A stretch of 64,000 bases of DNA from Clostridiales bacterium (GCA_015056145.1 SVGY01000001.1:1-64000); one strand, 5' to 3'. Counted from the first letter of the stretch, positions 1 to 8,998 are shown. Notes: a model not told the origin generated them from the sequence alone. Program-made: numbers and translations.

Positions 1-118
1 TCAGCAGCAACGCCCCCAGCCCTGTCATCCATTGGGTCAGCCGCCGTGCCTCGCGTCTTGCCGCATAATAGGCTTTCCGGCGCGTGATTTCCTGCATCTG
101 TTCCTGAATGGTGCGCAT
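1..118 (-). CDS. N-terminal fragment of a probable membrane protein, cut by the window edge
   Basis: Reading leftward from an ATG at 118, 39 codons stay open to the window edge. An AAGG-type ribosome binding site lies a few bases before the ATG. The peptide starts with a basic, probably helical stretch (MRTIQEQMQEITRRKAYYAA), continues with several Arg residues, and turns hydrophobic (TGLGALLL) at the edge. This looks like a short cytoplasmic N-terminus followed by a first membrane segment. A GTG a few codons upstream in another frame, just after AAAGGAG, gives a less protein-like peptide. No family can be assigned from so short a piece. Confidence 0.45.
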   Translation of the reverse strand, partial: MRTIQEQMQEITRRKAYYAARREARRLTQWMTGLGALLL

Positions 119-222
119 TGCGCCGCCTTCTTCTCACCGGATGCTCCTTTATTCGTTGTCGGATGAATTTTCCCTTAACAATTCTCCCACCAGGACTTCT
201 CTTTTTTGTATGTATGCACCTA

Positions 223-1239
223 TCAGGAATGCTTGCTCAAAAAATCGAAATAATCGTCGTGATTTTTCTGAAGAAGTGCGGGCGTGTCAAGGCCATATGG
301 ACAGCGTGATTTGCACTGGTTGCAGTGAATGCAGTCCTCGATTTTGCGCATCATCGCCTGTCCGCCTTCGGAAAGATGGCCTGCAGTAGGCGAGCGGCGC
401 AAAAGCAGTGACATGCGGGCGGCGGTAAAAATCTCAATTCCTGCAGGGCAGGGAAGGCAATATCCGCAGCCACGGCAGAAATCCCCGGTCAGTTCGCCAC
501 GTTCCCGATGAATAAAGGAAGTCAGCTCCTCATTCATAACCGGCGGCGCATCCTGATAGGACAGGAACTCATCCAGTTCGCTTTCCCGCTGAATACCCCA
601 GATAGGCGCAACTGGATACTTCGCCAGATAAGCATATGCCGCATCGGAACGGGTAATCAAGCCTCCGGCAAGGGCCTTCATGCAGATGAAGCCTACATCT
701 TCCTTTTCGCAAAGCCGGACAAGGGCCTCTTCTTTTTCCCCTGCAAGATAGGAAAACGGAAATTGCAGCGTGTCATACAGGCCGCTTTTTACTGCTTCTT
801 CGGCTACAGTATAGCGGTGATTGGTAAAGCCAATATGACGGATCTTCCCCTGCTTCTTTGCCTCCAGCATGGCATCATACAAACCGGTTTCATCGCCGGG
901 AGCAGGGACAAAAGCAGGGTTGTGGAATTGGTATATATCAATATAGTCCGTTTTGAGATTGGCAAGGCTTGTATGAAGGTGCTGCCAGAACTCCCCTACC
1001 GTTTTTGCATGGGTTTTGGTGGAAATGACGATATTGCTGCGCACATCGCTGAGGGCATAGCCCATTTTTTCCTCGCTGTCCGTATAGCCCCGGGCGGTAT
1101 CAAAATAATTGATGCCGTGATCGTAGGCTTTGCGGAGAAGCAATGCTGCTTCTTCTTTGGAAATGCGCTGAACAGGCAATGCGCCGAATCCATTTTTGGA
1201 CACGATCAAACCCGTACGGCCAAGACGAATGGTATCCAT
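223..1239 (-). CDS. Aldo/keto reductase with C-terminal ferredoxin-like 2x[4Fe-4S] domain
   Basis: A 338-residue aldo/keto reductase, predicted to be a soluble NAD(P)H-dependent oxidoreductase with unknown substrate. The AKR catalytic tetrad is visible as Asp47 and Tyr52 (YFDTARGY), Lys75 (STK) and His106 (IYQFHNP). The last 90 residues hold two cysteine clusters of the form CxxCxxCxxxCP (CRGCGYCLPCP and CIHCNQCKSRCP), as in bacterial ferredoxin, so two [4Fe-4S] clusters are likely. This fused type is common in anaerobic Firmicutes. The start ATG follows GGAAAGGAAAATC. The gene lies 33 bases downstream of the DUF1294 gene and probably shares its promoter. The family is certain; the substrate is not. 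Confidence 0.9.
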   Translation of the reverse strand: MDTIRLGRTGLIVSKNGFGALPVQRISKEEAALLLRKAYDHGINYFDTARGYTDSEEKMGYALSDVRSNIVISTKTHAKTVGEFWQHLHTSLANLKTDYIDIYQFHNPAFVPAPGDETGLYDAMLEAKKQGKIRHIGFTNHRYTVAEEAVKSGLYDTLQFPFSYLAGEKEEALVRLCEKEDVGFICMKALAGGLITRSDAAYAYLAKYPVAPIWGIQRESELDEFLSYQDAPPVMNEELTSFIHRERGELTGDFCRGCGYCLPCPAGIEIFTAARMSLLLRRSPTAGHLSEGGQAMMRKIEDCIHCNQCKSRCPYGLDTPALLQKNHDDYFDFLSKHS

Positions 1240-1272
1240 GATGATTTTCCTTTCCGTCAGAAACAGAGAAGA

Positions 1273-1569
1273 TTACTTCAGAAACAGGAAGTAAGCGCCC
1301 ACAGCCAGAATGATGATCTGTACAACCAGCATCACCGGGAAGAACAGCTTGAAATACCAGTGCTGGGTTTTGTGGCGCAGAATGTTCATGCCAAGAACGC
1401 CGCCAAGACCGCCGAAACAACCGGTGGCAATAAACAGCGTAGCTTCCGGCACACGCCATTTTCCTTTTTTGGCGCAGTTTTTATCGTGCCACATCAGCAC
1501 AAAAGAAACGATGTTGGCGATTACCAGTAGTGCAAGAACCACAAGTGCAATAAGGAGTTTAGGATCCAC
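1273..1569 (-). CDS. DUF1294 family small membrane protein
   Basis: A 98-residue integral membrane protein. I place the start at a GTG at 1569 because AGAGG sits about nine bases upstream and the residues before it do not look like this family. There are about three hydrophobic segments. The DUF1294 hallmark is clear: a GGLGGVLGMN loop followed by RHKTQHWYFK and a Pro in the next helix. The function of the family is unknown. It is the first gene of a leftward pair with the aldo/keto reductase and is read from a promoter just upstream. It is divergent from the esterase gene, with both promoters in the same 140-base gap. Confidence 0.82.
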   Translation of the reverse strand: MDPKLLIALVVLALLVIANIVSFVLMWHDKNCAKKGKWRVPEATLFIATGCFGGLGGVLGMNILRHKTQHWYFKLFFPVMLVVQIIILAVGAYFLFLK

Positions 1570-1604
1570 GGAGAAAACCTCTTTTCTGTATGAAATATGA
1601 ATAT

Positions 1605-1633
1605 ATTCTACACGAAAAAACAATATTTGTCAT
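1605..1633 (-). promoter_or_regulatory. Sigma-A type promoter for DUF1294/aldo-keto reductase
   Basis: On the minus strand ATGACA (1628-1633) and TAGAAT (1605-1610) are separated by exactly 17 bases, about 40 bases before the GTG start at 1569. It is back-to-back with the rightward esterase promoter. Confidence 0.6.
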
Positions 1634-1649
1634 CTGCGGATTTGCCGTC

Positions 1650-1678
1650 TTGCCAGCCGACAGGAAAAAGAGTACAAT
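1650..1678 (+). promoter_or_regulatory. Sigma-A type promoter for the SGNH esterase gene
   Basis: TTGCCA (1650-1655), 17 bases, TACAAT (1673-1678), about 28 bases before the ATG at 1707. The ribosome binding site GAAGGAGG lies between. Confidence 0.6.
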
Positions 1679-1706
1679 TTTAATACCATACGAAGGAGGC
1701 ATTCCC

Positions 1707-2768
1707 ATGAAAAATTACGATATCCGGGCCCTTGATAAAATCCGTCTTTCCGGAAGGTTCGATCCGGAGCAAACAGGTTTTCCCATGATGTGGAGCGGTT
1801 CCGGAGCCGAAATGATCGTCAGCGCAACGGTACTGGAAGTAGAGATCAGCTGCAAATATCAATCTCATAAACCTTATCTTTCCTTTGAGGTGGACGGTTT
1901 GCGTGCTCAAACCTTCTCCCCCATTCCCGGAAAACATTGGTACAACGTATTTCTCAATCTGGACGGAAGCAAGAAGCACCATGTGCGCATCATCAAGGAA
2001 ACCCAGCCCTTTGGCAACGATGCCGCTGCCGTGCTCACCCTGCTCCGCCTGCGTACAGATGGCACCTTCCATCAGCTGCCCGTTGCCAAACGGCGTATAG
2101 AATTCATCGGAGACAGCGTCACCAGCGGCGAAGGCGGCCGGGGCCCGGTGAGCTTCATGGAGTGGGTTCCCATGTGTTTCTGTGCATCGGACAATTACAC
2201 CCGGATGACAGCCGATGCCCTGAAAGCCGAATATCAGGTCGTTTCTCAAAGCGGTTGGGGCGTATACTGCGGATGGGATAATCACCCTGACAGCAACCTG
2301 CCCCGCATTTACGACCAGATCTGCGGCCCGGTTAATGCACAGGGAGCGGAAAAATCCTATGACTTTTCCTTCAATCCCGACACCGTGGTTATTGCCCTTG
2401 GTGCCAATGACCATAACGCTATGAAAGGTGAACCTTATACCGATCCTCAAAGCGGAAACGTTTACAAGCTTTCCGATAACGACGAGGGCAGGCAGAAATA
2501 CGAAGATGCATGTCTTTCCTTCCTTCAGCACCTTCACAAAATCAACCCCGGCGCACGGCTTGTGTGGGTATCCTATTTTACCAAAGGCACAGTGGCGGAT
2601 TGCATCCAGAAAGCCATTGACCGCATGAGAGCATCTGGCGTAGAGGTTGATTATATTGTTCCCTTTGATTTTGAAAATTACGGCAGAGGCGGCATGGGTT
2701 CCAGAAGTCATCCGGGCCTTATGAGCCACAAACGAATTGCCAAGGCTTTGATTCAATTGCTGAAATAA
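1707..2768 (+). CDS. SGNH/GDSL-family esterase (carbohydrate esterase 2-like)
   Basis: A 353-residue SGNH hydrolase, probably removing acetyl or similar ester groups from sugars. The N-terminal 120 residues look like a beta-sandwich, as in CE2 esterases, and are followed by the hydrolase domain. Block I is IEFIGDSVTSG with nucleophile Ser137. Block III is ALGAND with Asn234. The catalytic His335 is in SRSHPGLMSH, where a Ser occupies the place of the usual Asp, and CE2 enzymes are known to work with a Ser-His dyad. I chose the ATG at 1707 because GAAGGAGG precedes it; the frame is open further upstream but lies over the promoter. No signal peptide is seen, so it probably acts inside the cell. 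The transcript ends at a strong hairpin shared with the convergent gene. Confidence 0.82.
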   Translation: MKNYDIRALDKIRLSGRFDPEQTGFPMMWSGSGAEMIVSATVLEVEISCKYQSHKPYLSFEVDGLRAQTFSPIPGKHWYNVFLNLDGSKKHHVRIIKETQPFGNDAAAVLTLLRLRTDGTFHQLPVAKRRIEFIGDSVTSGEGGRGPVSFMEWVPMCFCASDNYTRMTADALKAEYQVVSQSGWGVYCGWDNHPDSNLPRIYDQICGPVNAQGAEKSYDFSFNPDTVVIALGANDHNAMKGEPYTDPQSGNVYKLSDNDEGRQKYEDACLSFLQHLHKINPGARLVWVSYFTKGTVADCIQKAIDRMRASGVEVDYIVPFDFENYGRGGMGSRSHPGLMSHKRIAKALIQLLK

Positions 2769-2793
2769 CCCGTCTGTTCCCATTGCGAACAGA

Positions 2794-2836
2794 GGCCGCC
2801 TCCGGAAGCATATTCCGGAGGCGGCCTTGTTTTTTC
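2794..2836. terminator. Bidirectional intrinsic terminator
   Basis: A perfect 14-bp stem (GGCCGCCTCCGGAA and its complement) with a 5-base loop, followed by TTGTTTTTT. It lies between the converging esterase and GH3 genes and overlaps the last codons of the latter. Confidence 0.85.
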
Positions 2837-4361
2837 ATAGTTTGACCGGAAGCCGGCCTTTCAATACGATTTGCCCGTCCAACGCCTTTACAATGGTACG
2901 GACTGAAAGCTTGGTATAATCATAGGCGGCAATGCACCAGCACTTCTCCGTCATACCCGCCAGGTCAAAGGGATCCCGCATGGCAATCAGGATGACCGGA
3001 ATTTCAAGCGATTTTACACTTTCAATGAGCTTACGCTGGTTGGGCAATTGCCTGCCATTGAATGTAGACATCACAAGAGAAGTATGTTCCCTGGCATGAG
3101 CAAGAACCCGGATGATAGTTTCTTCGTCTGGATCGGGGCTGATCTCCAACGCCCGTCCCCCAAAGTGTGCCTGCAGGGTGAAAGGCAGATTCCCATCGCA
3201 GCTGGAGGGATCCGCCGCCTGTGTACTGCGGTACGGCTCGCACCCCACAAAGAGAGGATTATCTCCAAGGGAAGGAAGCTGCTCCCCGGGGCCGCCCACA
3301 AAGGTCAGCGATTGTTGCGCCAGCCTCTCTGCCTCTTCCAGGTGTTGGGAACAGCCTACACATTCCAGTGAATAAAGATTTGGTTTCAGTTTCTTTTTTA
3401 CTTTTTCGATGCGCCGGAAAGATTGTTCTGCTTCTTCATTGCTCAGCGCCTGGTCGAGAGCGATGCAGGCTTTTGCCGTAAGCGGATTGCTATGGCAGAT
3501 CAGCATAAGGTCAACACCGGCTTTGGCAGCGGCCACCGTGCCATCCACGGTGCCATAGTTGCCGCTGATAGCTTCCATCATCATACAGTCGCTGATAATA
3601 AGCCCATCAAAACCAAGTTCACCCCGAAGGATCCCCTGCAAAACAGACCGGGACATGGTTGCAGGCACCGCCTCACTTTCCAGCTCGGGAAACAGGATAT
3701 GGGCCGTCATTACAGCCTGTATACCTTCGTTTATCGCTTTTGCAAAGGGAATCAGTTCGCAGCTGCGAAGAGTTTCTAAATCTTTGTCGATGACCGGCAG
3801 CGCCAGGTGGGAATCCACCTGGGTATCCCCGTGGCCGGGAAAATGTTTTGCACAATCCACCATACCTGCCCTGCGCAGGCCCGAAGCCCATGCACATCCC
3901 ATTGTTGCAGCATGGTCGGGATCACTGCTGAAACTGCGTGCACCGATCACCGGGTTATCCGGGTTGTTATTAACGTCCATTACGGGCGCAAGATTCATAT
4001 TTACTCCACAGGCAAGCAATTCTTTTCCTGTAATATAGCCCGCCCTTTCTGCGCAGGCCGGATCAGCCGTTGCTCCCAAACCCATTGCCCCCGGCAACAC
4101 CGTGGCAGGTTCGTGCAACCGTGCCAGGTTCCCGCCCTCCTGATCGATGGCGATAAACGGGGGCAGACCTGTTTGTGCAACAATCAACTCCTGCAACTGG
4201 TTACACAATTCTTTTAGCTGTTTCGGATTTTGAATATTTCTGGCAAAGAGAATTACATTTCCCACTTTGTATTCCTTTACCAATTGTCTGAATTCATCGG
4301 TAATTTCGTATCCAGGCAGGCCTGTAATCAGCCTCTGCCCTATCATCCCACGGCGATCCAT
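2835..4361 (-). CDS. nagZ: Glycoside hydrolase family 3, beta-N-acetylhexosaminidase (NagZ-like)
   Basis: A 508-residue GH3 enzyme. The barrel domain holds the NagZ-type substrate and catalytic loop KHFPGHGDTQVDSH (residues 172-185), with the His/Asp acid-base pair typical of N-acetylglucosaminidases, and the nucleophile Asp258 in IISDCMMM. A C-terminal alpha/beta domain of about 150 residues follows, as in Bacillus NagZ/YbbD. It is predicted to release GlcNAc from cell-wall muropeptides or chitosaccharides. No signal peptide is seen, so it may act inside the cell. It is preceded by GGAGCGGA and lies 13 bases after the amidohydrolase gene, so the two form an operon that hints at turnover of wall fragments. 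The family is sure; the exact substrate is inferred. Confidence 0.88.
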   Translation of the reverse strand: MDRRGMIGQRLITGLPGYEITDEFRQLVKEYKVGNVILFARNIQNPKQLKELCNQLQELIVAQTGLPPFIAIDQEGGNLARLHEPATVLPGAMGLGATADPACAERAGYITGKELLACGVNMNLAPVMDVNNNPDNPVIGARSFSSDPDHAATMGCAWASGLRRAGMVDCAKHFPGHGDTQVDSHLALPVIDKDLETLRSCELIPFAKAINEGIQAVMTAHILFPELESEAVPATMSRSVLQGILRGELGFDGLIISDCMMMEAISGNYGTVDGTVAAAKAGVDLMLICHSNPLTAKACIALDQALSNEEAEQSFRRIEKVKKKLKPNLYSLECVGCSQHLEEAERLAQQSLTFVGGPGEQLPSLGDNPLFVGCEPYRSTQAADPSSCDGNLPFTLQAHFGGRALEISPDPDEETIIRVLAHAREHTSLVMSTFNGRQLPNQRKLIESVKSLEIPVILIAMRDPFDLAGMTEKCWCIAAYDYTKLSVRTIVKALDGQIVLKGRLPVKL

Positions 4362-4374
4362 GGTTCCGCTCCTT

Positions 4375-5964
4375 TTATGCCTTACTCTTAAGGATCAGCT
4401 GACCTGCCCGGTCTCCTCCAAATCCATCGGGCCCCACTACGCATTTCCCGTTTACAAATACATAGTGGATTCCATCGGCCCTCCTGCCGGGTTCATCTGG
4501 ATAAACCTTCAAGCCATCGGGGTCAAACACGGTTATATCTGCTTTGCAGCCGGCCTCCAGCACGCCACGGTCGGTGATGCCGTACCGTTTTACCACTGCG
4601 CCCGTCATTTTATGTATCACTTTTTCCAACGGAATGCCGTACTGTTTTGCCTTCAGCAGGAAATTGGGATAGCATTGGAAGGCTGCGCCATTCTGCACGC
4701 CCCTGGGCTCTACCCATGCATCCGTCATAAAGATGGACAGTTCATCCTCCATGAGCTTGCGGATCAATTCTTCATTATAGTACTTGTCCAGATACACCTT
4801 GCCTGCGCCTTTGGAAGCATCAATCAGTTCCAGGTACAAGTCCAGGCAATCCTTCTTTTCTTCTTTGGCAATATCGGCCACATTTCGTCCCTCGTACTTT
4901 TTGTATTTGGGATCATCGTTGATATAGGCTATGGTAATATCCTTGTAGTCAATGCCCAGAAGCTTTCGGGTGATATTGATAATCAGGCGCAGTTTGAAAC
5001 GACTGAAGGGCTTCTTTTTGGTTTCTTCATCCATGGCCATATACCAGTCCGGGCAAATGACGGTAATCACTGATGCGCCATAGGTCATGGAATACATATC
5101 GTAACCGATATCATACCCAGCCTTGCGGTATTTATAAAACTTGCCAATCATCCTGTCCGCACTTTTCCAGGAAGATTTTCCCACGAAAATCAGATGGGAA
5201 TACTCCATACGGCATCCGCTTTTCTCCATGATGCTGATAACTTCGTCCAGCGCCATTTCGATATGGGGCTTTGCGGTGATCAGCGGGTAGGCCATAGCCA
5301 CCTTGGAGCAGGCACGGGGATGCACCGTTACAATGCCGTCATGCTTTGCAACAGCCGCAGCAAAGGCAACCAGCTCATTTTCCCGGGAATACATGCCCGG
5401 TTCGTACATAAAGCCGAAGCTGCCGCCAAAAGCGCCGTTTTCCATGGCCTCGTCCACTGCATCCGTCATCTTTTTGATATCCTCGTCGCTGAGAGCTTCC
5501 GAAGCAAGGCCACTCACGCCAATTCGGGCCGTACCGTGGCCAATAAGCGGAACCATATTTACATACAGCTTTCCCTCTGCCTTTTTGACAAAATCAGCAA
5601 AGGTTCCGGGTTGCTTTGCCGCAAACAGACCTGCTCCCACTTTGTCTCTGTGAGGGGAAGCGGGATCGATTCCAAAAGGGGAAAATCCGCAATTTCCCGT
5701 TATTTGGGTAGTAATGCCCTGTTCAAGGAAAGGCCTGTAGTAAACATCCGCATCCTCATAATCATAGAAAAAATCGTTGTGGGAATGCGCATCAATCAAT
5801 CCCGGCGTTACGCACAGACCCGACATATCCATTACAGTGTCCGCTTCTTCCGTGGCGATATTGCCTATTTTCAGAATAAGTTCATTTTCCAGCAGCACAT
5901 CGGCCTTTTGAGGTGCGTTACCCTTTCCATCATAGATCAAACCATTTTTGAGCAATGTTTTCAT
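4375..5964 (-). CDS. D-aminoacylase-like amidohydrolase (N-acyl-D-amino-acid deacylase family)
   Basis: A 529-residue metal-dependent amidohydrolase. The N-terminal strand domain leads into TPGLIDAHSHND (His60 and His62 of the HxH metal site). Cys92 in ITGNCGFSP matches the zinc-ligand cysteine known from D-aminoacylases. The C-terminus has the usual GVLEAGCKADITVFDP strand that closes the beta-sandwich. The family hydrolyses N-acyl-D-amino acids, and some members act on dipeptides or other amides. Its operon partner is a GH3 N-acetylhexosaminidase, so D-amino-acid fragments of peptidoglycan are a reasonable but unproven substrate. The start ATG follows GGAGGATATATACTC. It is transcribed from an extended -10 promoter just upstream. 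Confidence 0.85.
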   Translation of the reverse strand: MKTLLKNGLIYDGKGNAPQKADVLLENELILKIGNIATEEADTVMDMSGLCVTPGLIDAHSHNDFFYDYEDADVYYRPFLEQGITTQITGNCGFSPFGIDPASPHRDKVGAGLFAAKQPGTFADFVKKAEGKLYVNMVPLIGHGTARIGVSGLASEALSDEDIKKMTDAVDEAMENGAFGGSFGFMYEPGMYSRENELVAFAAAVAKHDGIVTVHPRACSKVAMAYPLITAKPHIEMALDEVISIMEKSGCRMEYSHLIFVGKSSWKSADRMIGKFYKYRKAGYDIGYDMYSMTYGASVITVICPDWYMAMDEETKKKPFSRFKLRLIINITRKLLGIDYKDITIAYINDDPKYKKYEGRNVADIAKEEKKDCLDLYLELIDASKGAGKVYLDKYYNEELIRKLMEDELSIFMTDAWVEPRGVQNGAAFQCYPNFLLKAKQYGIPLEKVIHKMTGAVVKRYGITDRGVLEAGCKADITVFDPDGLKVYPDEPGRRADGIHYVFVNGKCVVGPDGFGGDRAGQLILKSKA

Positions 5965-6002
5965 GAGTATATATCCTCCATTATGACAGAATCATTTTCT
6001 AC

Positions 6003-6011
6003 ATTATATCA
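6003..6011 (-). promoter_or_regulatory. Extended -10 promoter for the amidohydrolase/GH3 operon
   Basis: On the minus strand TGA-TATAAT (6003-6011) forms an extended -10 element about 40 bases before the ATG at 5964. No good -35 hexamer is seen at the right distance. Confidence 0.5.
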
Positions 6012-6096
6012 TTTCTCAAGCAGAGAAAAAGGGATTCTTTTTGTTTTTTCACAACAAAACCCGCAAAGAAAATGTTATCTTTTTTTAAAAAAGTGC

Positions 6097-6126
6097 TTGC
6101 AAATCTTTCCGAAGCCATGTTATAAT
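6097..6126 (+). promoter_or_regulatory. Strong promoter for rplS
   Basis: TTGCAA (6097-6102), 18 bases, TATAAT (6121-6126), about 78 bases before rplS. The same TTGCAA and ATGTTATAAT words recur at the rpmE promoter near 9 kb. Confidence 0.75.
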
Positions 6127-6132
6127 GTTCGG

Positions 6133-6203
6133 GTTGATAAACGGACGGTCCGCTACCCGCATTTGCTGGGCACGAACGTCTACGAAGGAAGGAGGCCCAT
6201 GAA
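6133..6203 (+). promoter_or_regulatory. rplS 5' leader, possible L19 autoregulatory element
   Basis: The leader of about 70 bases contains the palindrome CGGACGGTCCG (6142-6152), a CCCG/TGGG hairpin, and an outer GACG/CGTC pairing just before AAGGAAGGAGG. Low-GC Gram-positive bacteria often have a structured L19 leader here, but I cannot match the consensus by eye. A minimal ATG-AAA-TGA reading frame (6199-6207) overlaps the true start and is probably chance. Confidence 0.35.
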
Positions 6204-6554
6204 ATGAGTGAAATCATTCGTTCCATCGAAAAGGCTCAGCTCCGCACCGATTTGCCCGAATTCAATATCGGTGACACCGTTCGCGTTTTCGTGAAGGTTG
6301 TGGAAGGTACCCGCGAGCGTCTTCAGGCTTTTGAAGGCACTGTTATCGCCCGCCGCAACGGCAGCATCCGTGAAACTTTCACCGTGCGTCGTGTATCTTA
6401 CGGCATCGGCGTAGAGCGCACGTTCCCGCTGCACTCTCCCCGCCTGGACCACATTGACGTTGTGCGTCGTGGTAAGGTCCGTCGTGCTAAGCTGTACTAT
6501 CTGCGCAACCTGCAAGGCAAGGCTGCCAAGATCAAGGAAGTCAAGCGCGTGTAA
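6204..6554 (+). CDS. rplS: Large-subunit ribosomal protein L19
   Basis: A 116-residue L19 of standard length. It begins with the usual N-terminal helix and contains the conserved [24 protein letters not shown] and [11 protein letters not shown] segments, with the basic [15 protein letters not shown] tail. L19 sits at the interface between the 50S and 30S subunits. The start ATG at 6204 has AAGGAAGGAGG eight bases upstream. In many bacteria rplS follows rimM and trmD; here it stands alone behind its own promoter and is closed by its own terminator. Confidence 0.98.
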   Translation: MSEIIRSIEKAQLRTDLPEFNIGDTVRVFVKVVEGTRERLQAFEGTVIARRNGSIRETFTVRRVSYGIGVERTFPLHSPRLDHIDVVRRGKVRRAKLYYLRNLQGKAAKIKEVKRV

Positions 6555-6569
6555 TTCTTGGGCAACAAA

Positions 6570-6597
6570 AACCGCTCGCATGTCGGGCGGTTTTTTG
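6570..6597 (+). terminator. Intrinsic terminator after rplS
   Basis: AACCGCT and GGGCGGTT pair around a short loop and are followed by a run of six T. Confidence 0.8.
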
Positions 6598-6641
6598 CTA
6601 TATTCTTAATCTGATCATTTTATCCCGAAGGAGGCCCGCAT

Positions 6642-6977
6642 ATGTACGAAGCCTATAACCCCGCCGACGCCCGGGACTGGATACTGAAAAAGCTTGAAAG
6701 AAAGCCTTTCCGGGCTGTTGAGGAAAAGCTTTCATCCATGCTGGACGATTTTATCCGCTACGATCTGCACTACATGCGGGTGAGCGGCGTTTTGGATCCC
6801 AACGACGACCCTGGCGACAACGAATACGATGACGACGACGCATTTGAGTTTATCTACGACGCTTATCTTTCCGACCATCCGGATGATGAAGACGACGACA
6901 TGCTGGCTGCAACGCTGCTGGATCAATACATGGAGCTGCATCAGGAATACCTTGCCCTGATGGGATTCCTTTCCTGA
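6642..6977 (+). CDS. Very acidic small protein of unknown function
   Basis: A 111-residue protein with a strong ribosome binding site (GAAGGAGG) and no recognised family. The first 45 residues look helical with mixed charge (ADARDWILKKLERKPF). The middle is extremely rich in Asp/Glu (NDDPGDNEYDDDDAFEF and DHPDDEDDD), and the end is again helical and hydrophobic (LDQYMELHQEYLALMGF). It has no signal peptide or membrane segment. It lies between rplS and the zinc-ribbon membrane protein gene, in the same direction and 87 bases from the latter, so the two may share a transcript. The coding call rests on the ribosome binding site, the composition and the codon use. The role is unknown. Confidence 0.7.
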   Translation: MYEAYNPADARDWILKKLERKPFRAVEEKLSSMLDDFIRYDLHYMRVSGVLDPNDDPGDNEYDDDDAFEFIYDAYLSDHPDDEDDDMLAATLLDQYMELHQEYLALMGFLS

Positions 6978-7064
6978 TACATATATGACACCCCGAAAGG
7001 GCAGGAAACGGCCATCCCCGCAGCGAAATGTACACATGATCCCCAAGGATAAGGAGCTGCTGAA

Positions 7065-8969
7065 ATGAATTGTCCCAAGTGCGGAAAATGGAACCGGGCA
7101 GGTATGCCACATTGTATTTATTGCGGCGAAAATCTGCCCGAAAAACCATACGATGATAACGGTTATTTGCCATGGCAGCTGGAGATGAAAGACCAGGAAA
7201 AGCCAAAGGCATATATTCGGGTAGATGAATATGGCCAATACGAAGCGACCGACGACCCTCGTGACAAGCTTGCCGACGAAATGGTCAGCCTGAAGGCACG
7301 GAAAATCGCCGGTGAGGAGGAGCAGCGCAGGCTGCGCAGAGCCGCCGCCGAACGTGGCATGGCTCCTTCCGGACGCTCGGTGCACACCACCAGCAACCAC
7401 TCTACCTTTTTTTCAAAATACAACGATGATCCTGCCCGAACCCTTCGCAATGTAGAGGCGGAAAACGAAGCCGGAGCTTCCCCCTCCCCGGTAGCGGGCC
7501 CCAGGTACCGCACAAGCTATGACAGTCCGGAACAGGAGGACATGTATGGCTACAGCGAAGAGCGTCGCCCGGTACAAGCTTACCGCAACGAAGACGATCC
7601 CGCCCTCTATGATGGCTACCGCTACTCCGGTACCTATTACCCCAGTGGAAGCACCGGGCGCCATACCAAAAACTACACCATGCGCACAGGCAAATACAGC
7701 ACGGAAAAACCGAAATCCTTCAGCATGCGCCGTTTTGTTCAGGTGTGCGCCATATTGACCGTTTCTGCACTACTGATCCTTCTTGTATGGAAATACGTAG
7801 TTCCCATGGTTTTCAACGGCAATCGTGAAGAAAAGGCCACCTATACCATCACTCCCACCATCCGTGACGAACTGGCCACCCACACCATCACCATTCCCGG
7901 TCAGGAAGGCCAGCGGATCATGATCAAGGAACTTCGTACTTCCACCATTGTGGTGGGCGGCGTTGCCACTTTCGATATCCCCGACCATGTCTGGTATGAC
8001 GATTACGAAGATTACGTTCAGGAAACCATGAGCGTTACCGTCAGCCCCTACATTGTTTCCGAAAGCGGCAAACAGACAGCCCTTGAGCCCATCCACTACG
8101 AAATCGATATCCCCCTGTCCCCCATTGATCTCATCAATCCGGATTCGGAATATCTGGAAGTGAGCACTGCACTGTACAACATTATCTTCACCGTACGGGA
8201 AGGCAGCAAGCTGACCATCAACGGCGAGGATTACAGTGACCTTGTAAACACCGATGGCGGCCGTGTAAGCTACAATGCCACCGTGCAGCCCATTGGCGAA
8301 AACGTCATTACCATTGTGGTGCGCAGTCAGTATTGCAGGGAAAACACCAAGACAATCACCCTCTACCGTGAAAAACAGGAGATCCCGCTGGATCTTGCCT
8401 CGGATATTGCTTCCAGTTCCTCCTCCGGTACCGCTACCATGACGGTGAGGGCAACCACTTTACCCGGCGCAACGGTAAAGGTGCTGTCCCCCCACAGCGA
8501 TCTTGACATCACCACCACCAATCAGGACGGCGCTTTCTCCTTCATTGCCAAGCTGGATAAGATCGGCAACAATACCATCATCATCACTGCCGATTATCCC
8601 GGCAAAAAAACCACTCGTGTAGAGCACAACGTGTACTATGTGCCCAACATCGATATTTATTCCAGAAAAGCCTGGGATATCGTTACCCAGTATACCGACC
8701 TGATGGACAACATGGATCTGCGCAAGAGTAACAGCCAGATTTATGTATGCAAGGGAGTCATCACTTCCATCGAGACCACAAAGCCTCAGCGTGCCTTTAT
8801 GAATGTCGGCACCGAGGATAGCCCACTGATGGTTTTTGTTGAGAACTCCTCCAAAACCACCTGGGAAGTGGGCCAAAGCTATCGTCTCTACGGCGATGCA
8901 TTTGGTATGTACCAAAGTGCACCGTGGCTTGTGGTACGCTATACCTACGGCATCGATGATCCGGGCTAA
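7065..8969 (+). CDS. Membrane-anchored protein with N-terminal zinc ribbon and extracytoplasmic Ig-like domains
   Basis: A 634-residue protein. Residues 1-24 form a zinc ribbon (CPKC and CIYC; Cys3, 6, 17, 20). A low-complexity Tyr/Arg/Ser-rich linker (about 50-220) contains charged and Tyr-Gly-Tyr segments. One membrane helix follows at about 226-245 ([16 protein letters not shown]), so the ribbon is cytoplasmic and the rest outside. Residues 260-520 look like consecutive beta-sandwich domains (segments such as [14 protein letters not shown]). The final 100 residues look like an OB-fold-type domain ([14 protein letters not shown] to WLVVRYTYG). I cannot name a function; zinc-ribbon anchored surface proteins are common but uncharacterised in Clostridia. 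The ribosome binding site is AAGGAG. A 7-bp hairpin with no T-run begins at the stop codon. Confidence 0.82.
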   Translation: MNCPKCGKWNRAGMPHCIYCGENLPEKPYDDNGYLPWQLEMKDQEKPKAYIRVDEYGQYEATDDPRDKLADEMVSLKARKIAGEEEQRRLRRAAAERGMAPSGRSVHTTSNHSTFFSKYNDDPARTLRNVEAENEAGASPSPVAGPRYRTSYDSPEQEDMYGYSEERRPVQAYRNEDDPALYDGYRYSGTYYPSGSTGRHTKNYTMRTGKYSTEKPKSFSMRRFVQVCAILTVSALLILLVWKYVVPMVFNGNREEKATYTITPTIRDELATHTITIPGQEGQRIMIKELRTSTIVVGGVATFDIPDHVWYDDYEDYVQETMSVTVSPYIVSESGKQTALEPIHYEIDIPLSPIDLINPDSEYLEVSTALYNIIFTVREGSKLTINGEDYSDLVNTDGGRVSYNATVQPIGENVITIVVRSQYCRENTKTITLYREKQEIPLDLASDIASSSSSGTATMTVRATTLPGATVKVLSPHSDLDITTTNQDGAFSFIAKLDKIGNNTIIITADYPGKKTTRVEHNVYYVPNIDIYSRKAWDIVTQYTDLMDNMDLRKSNSQIYVCKGVITSIETTKPQRAFMNVGTEDSPLMVFVENSSKTTWEVGQSYRLYGDAFGMYQSAPWLVVRYTYGIDDPG

Positions 8970-8998
8970 GGAATTTTGGATTCCTTTGGAAAAAAGTA

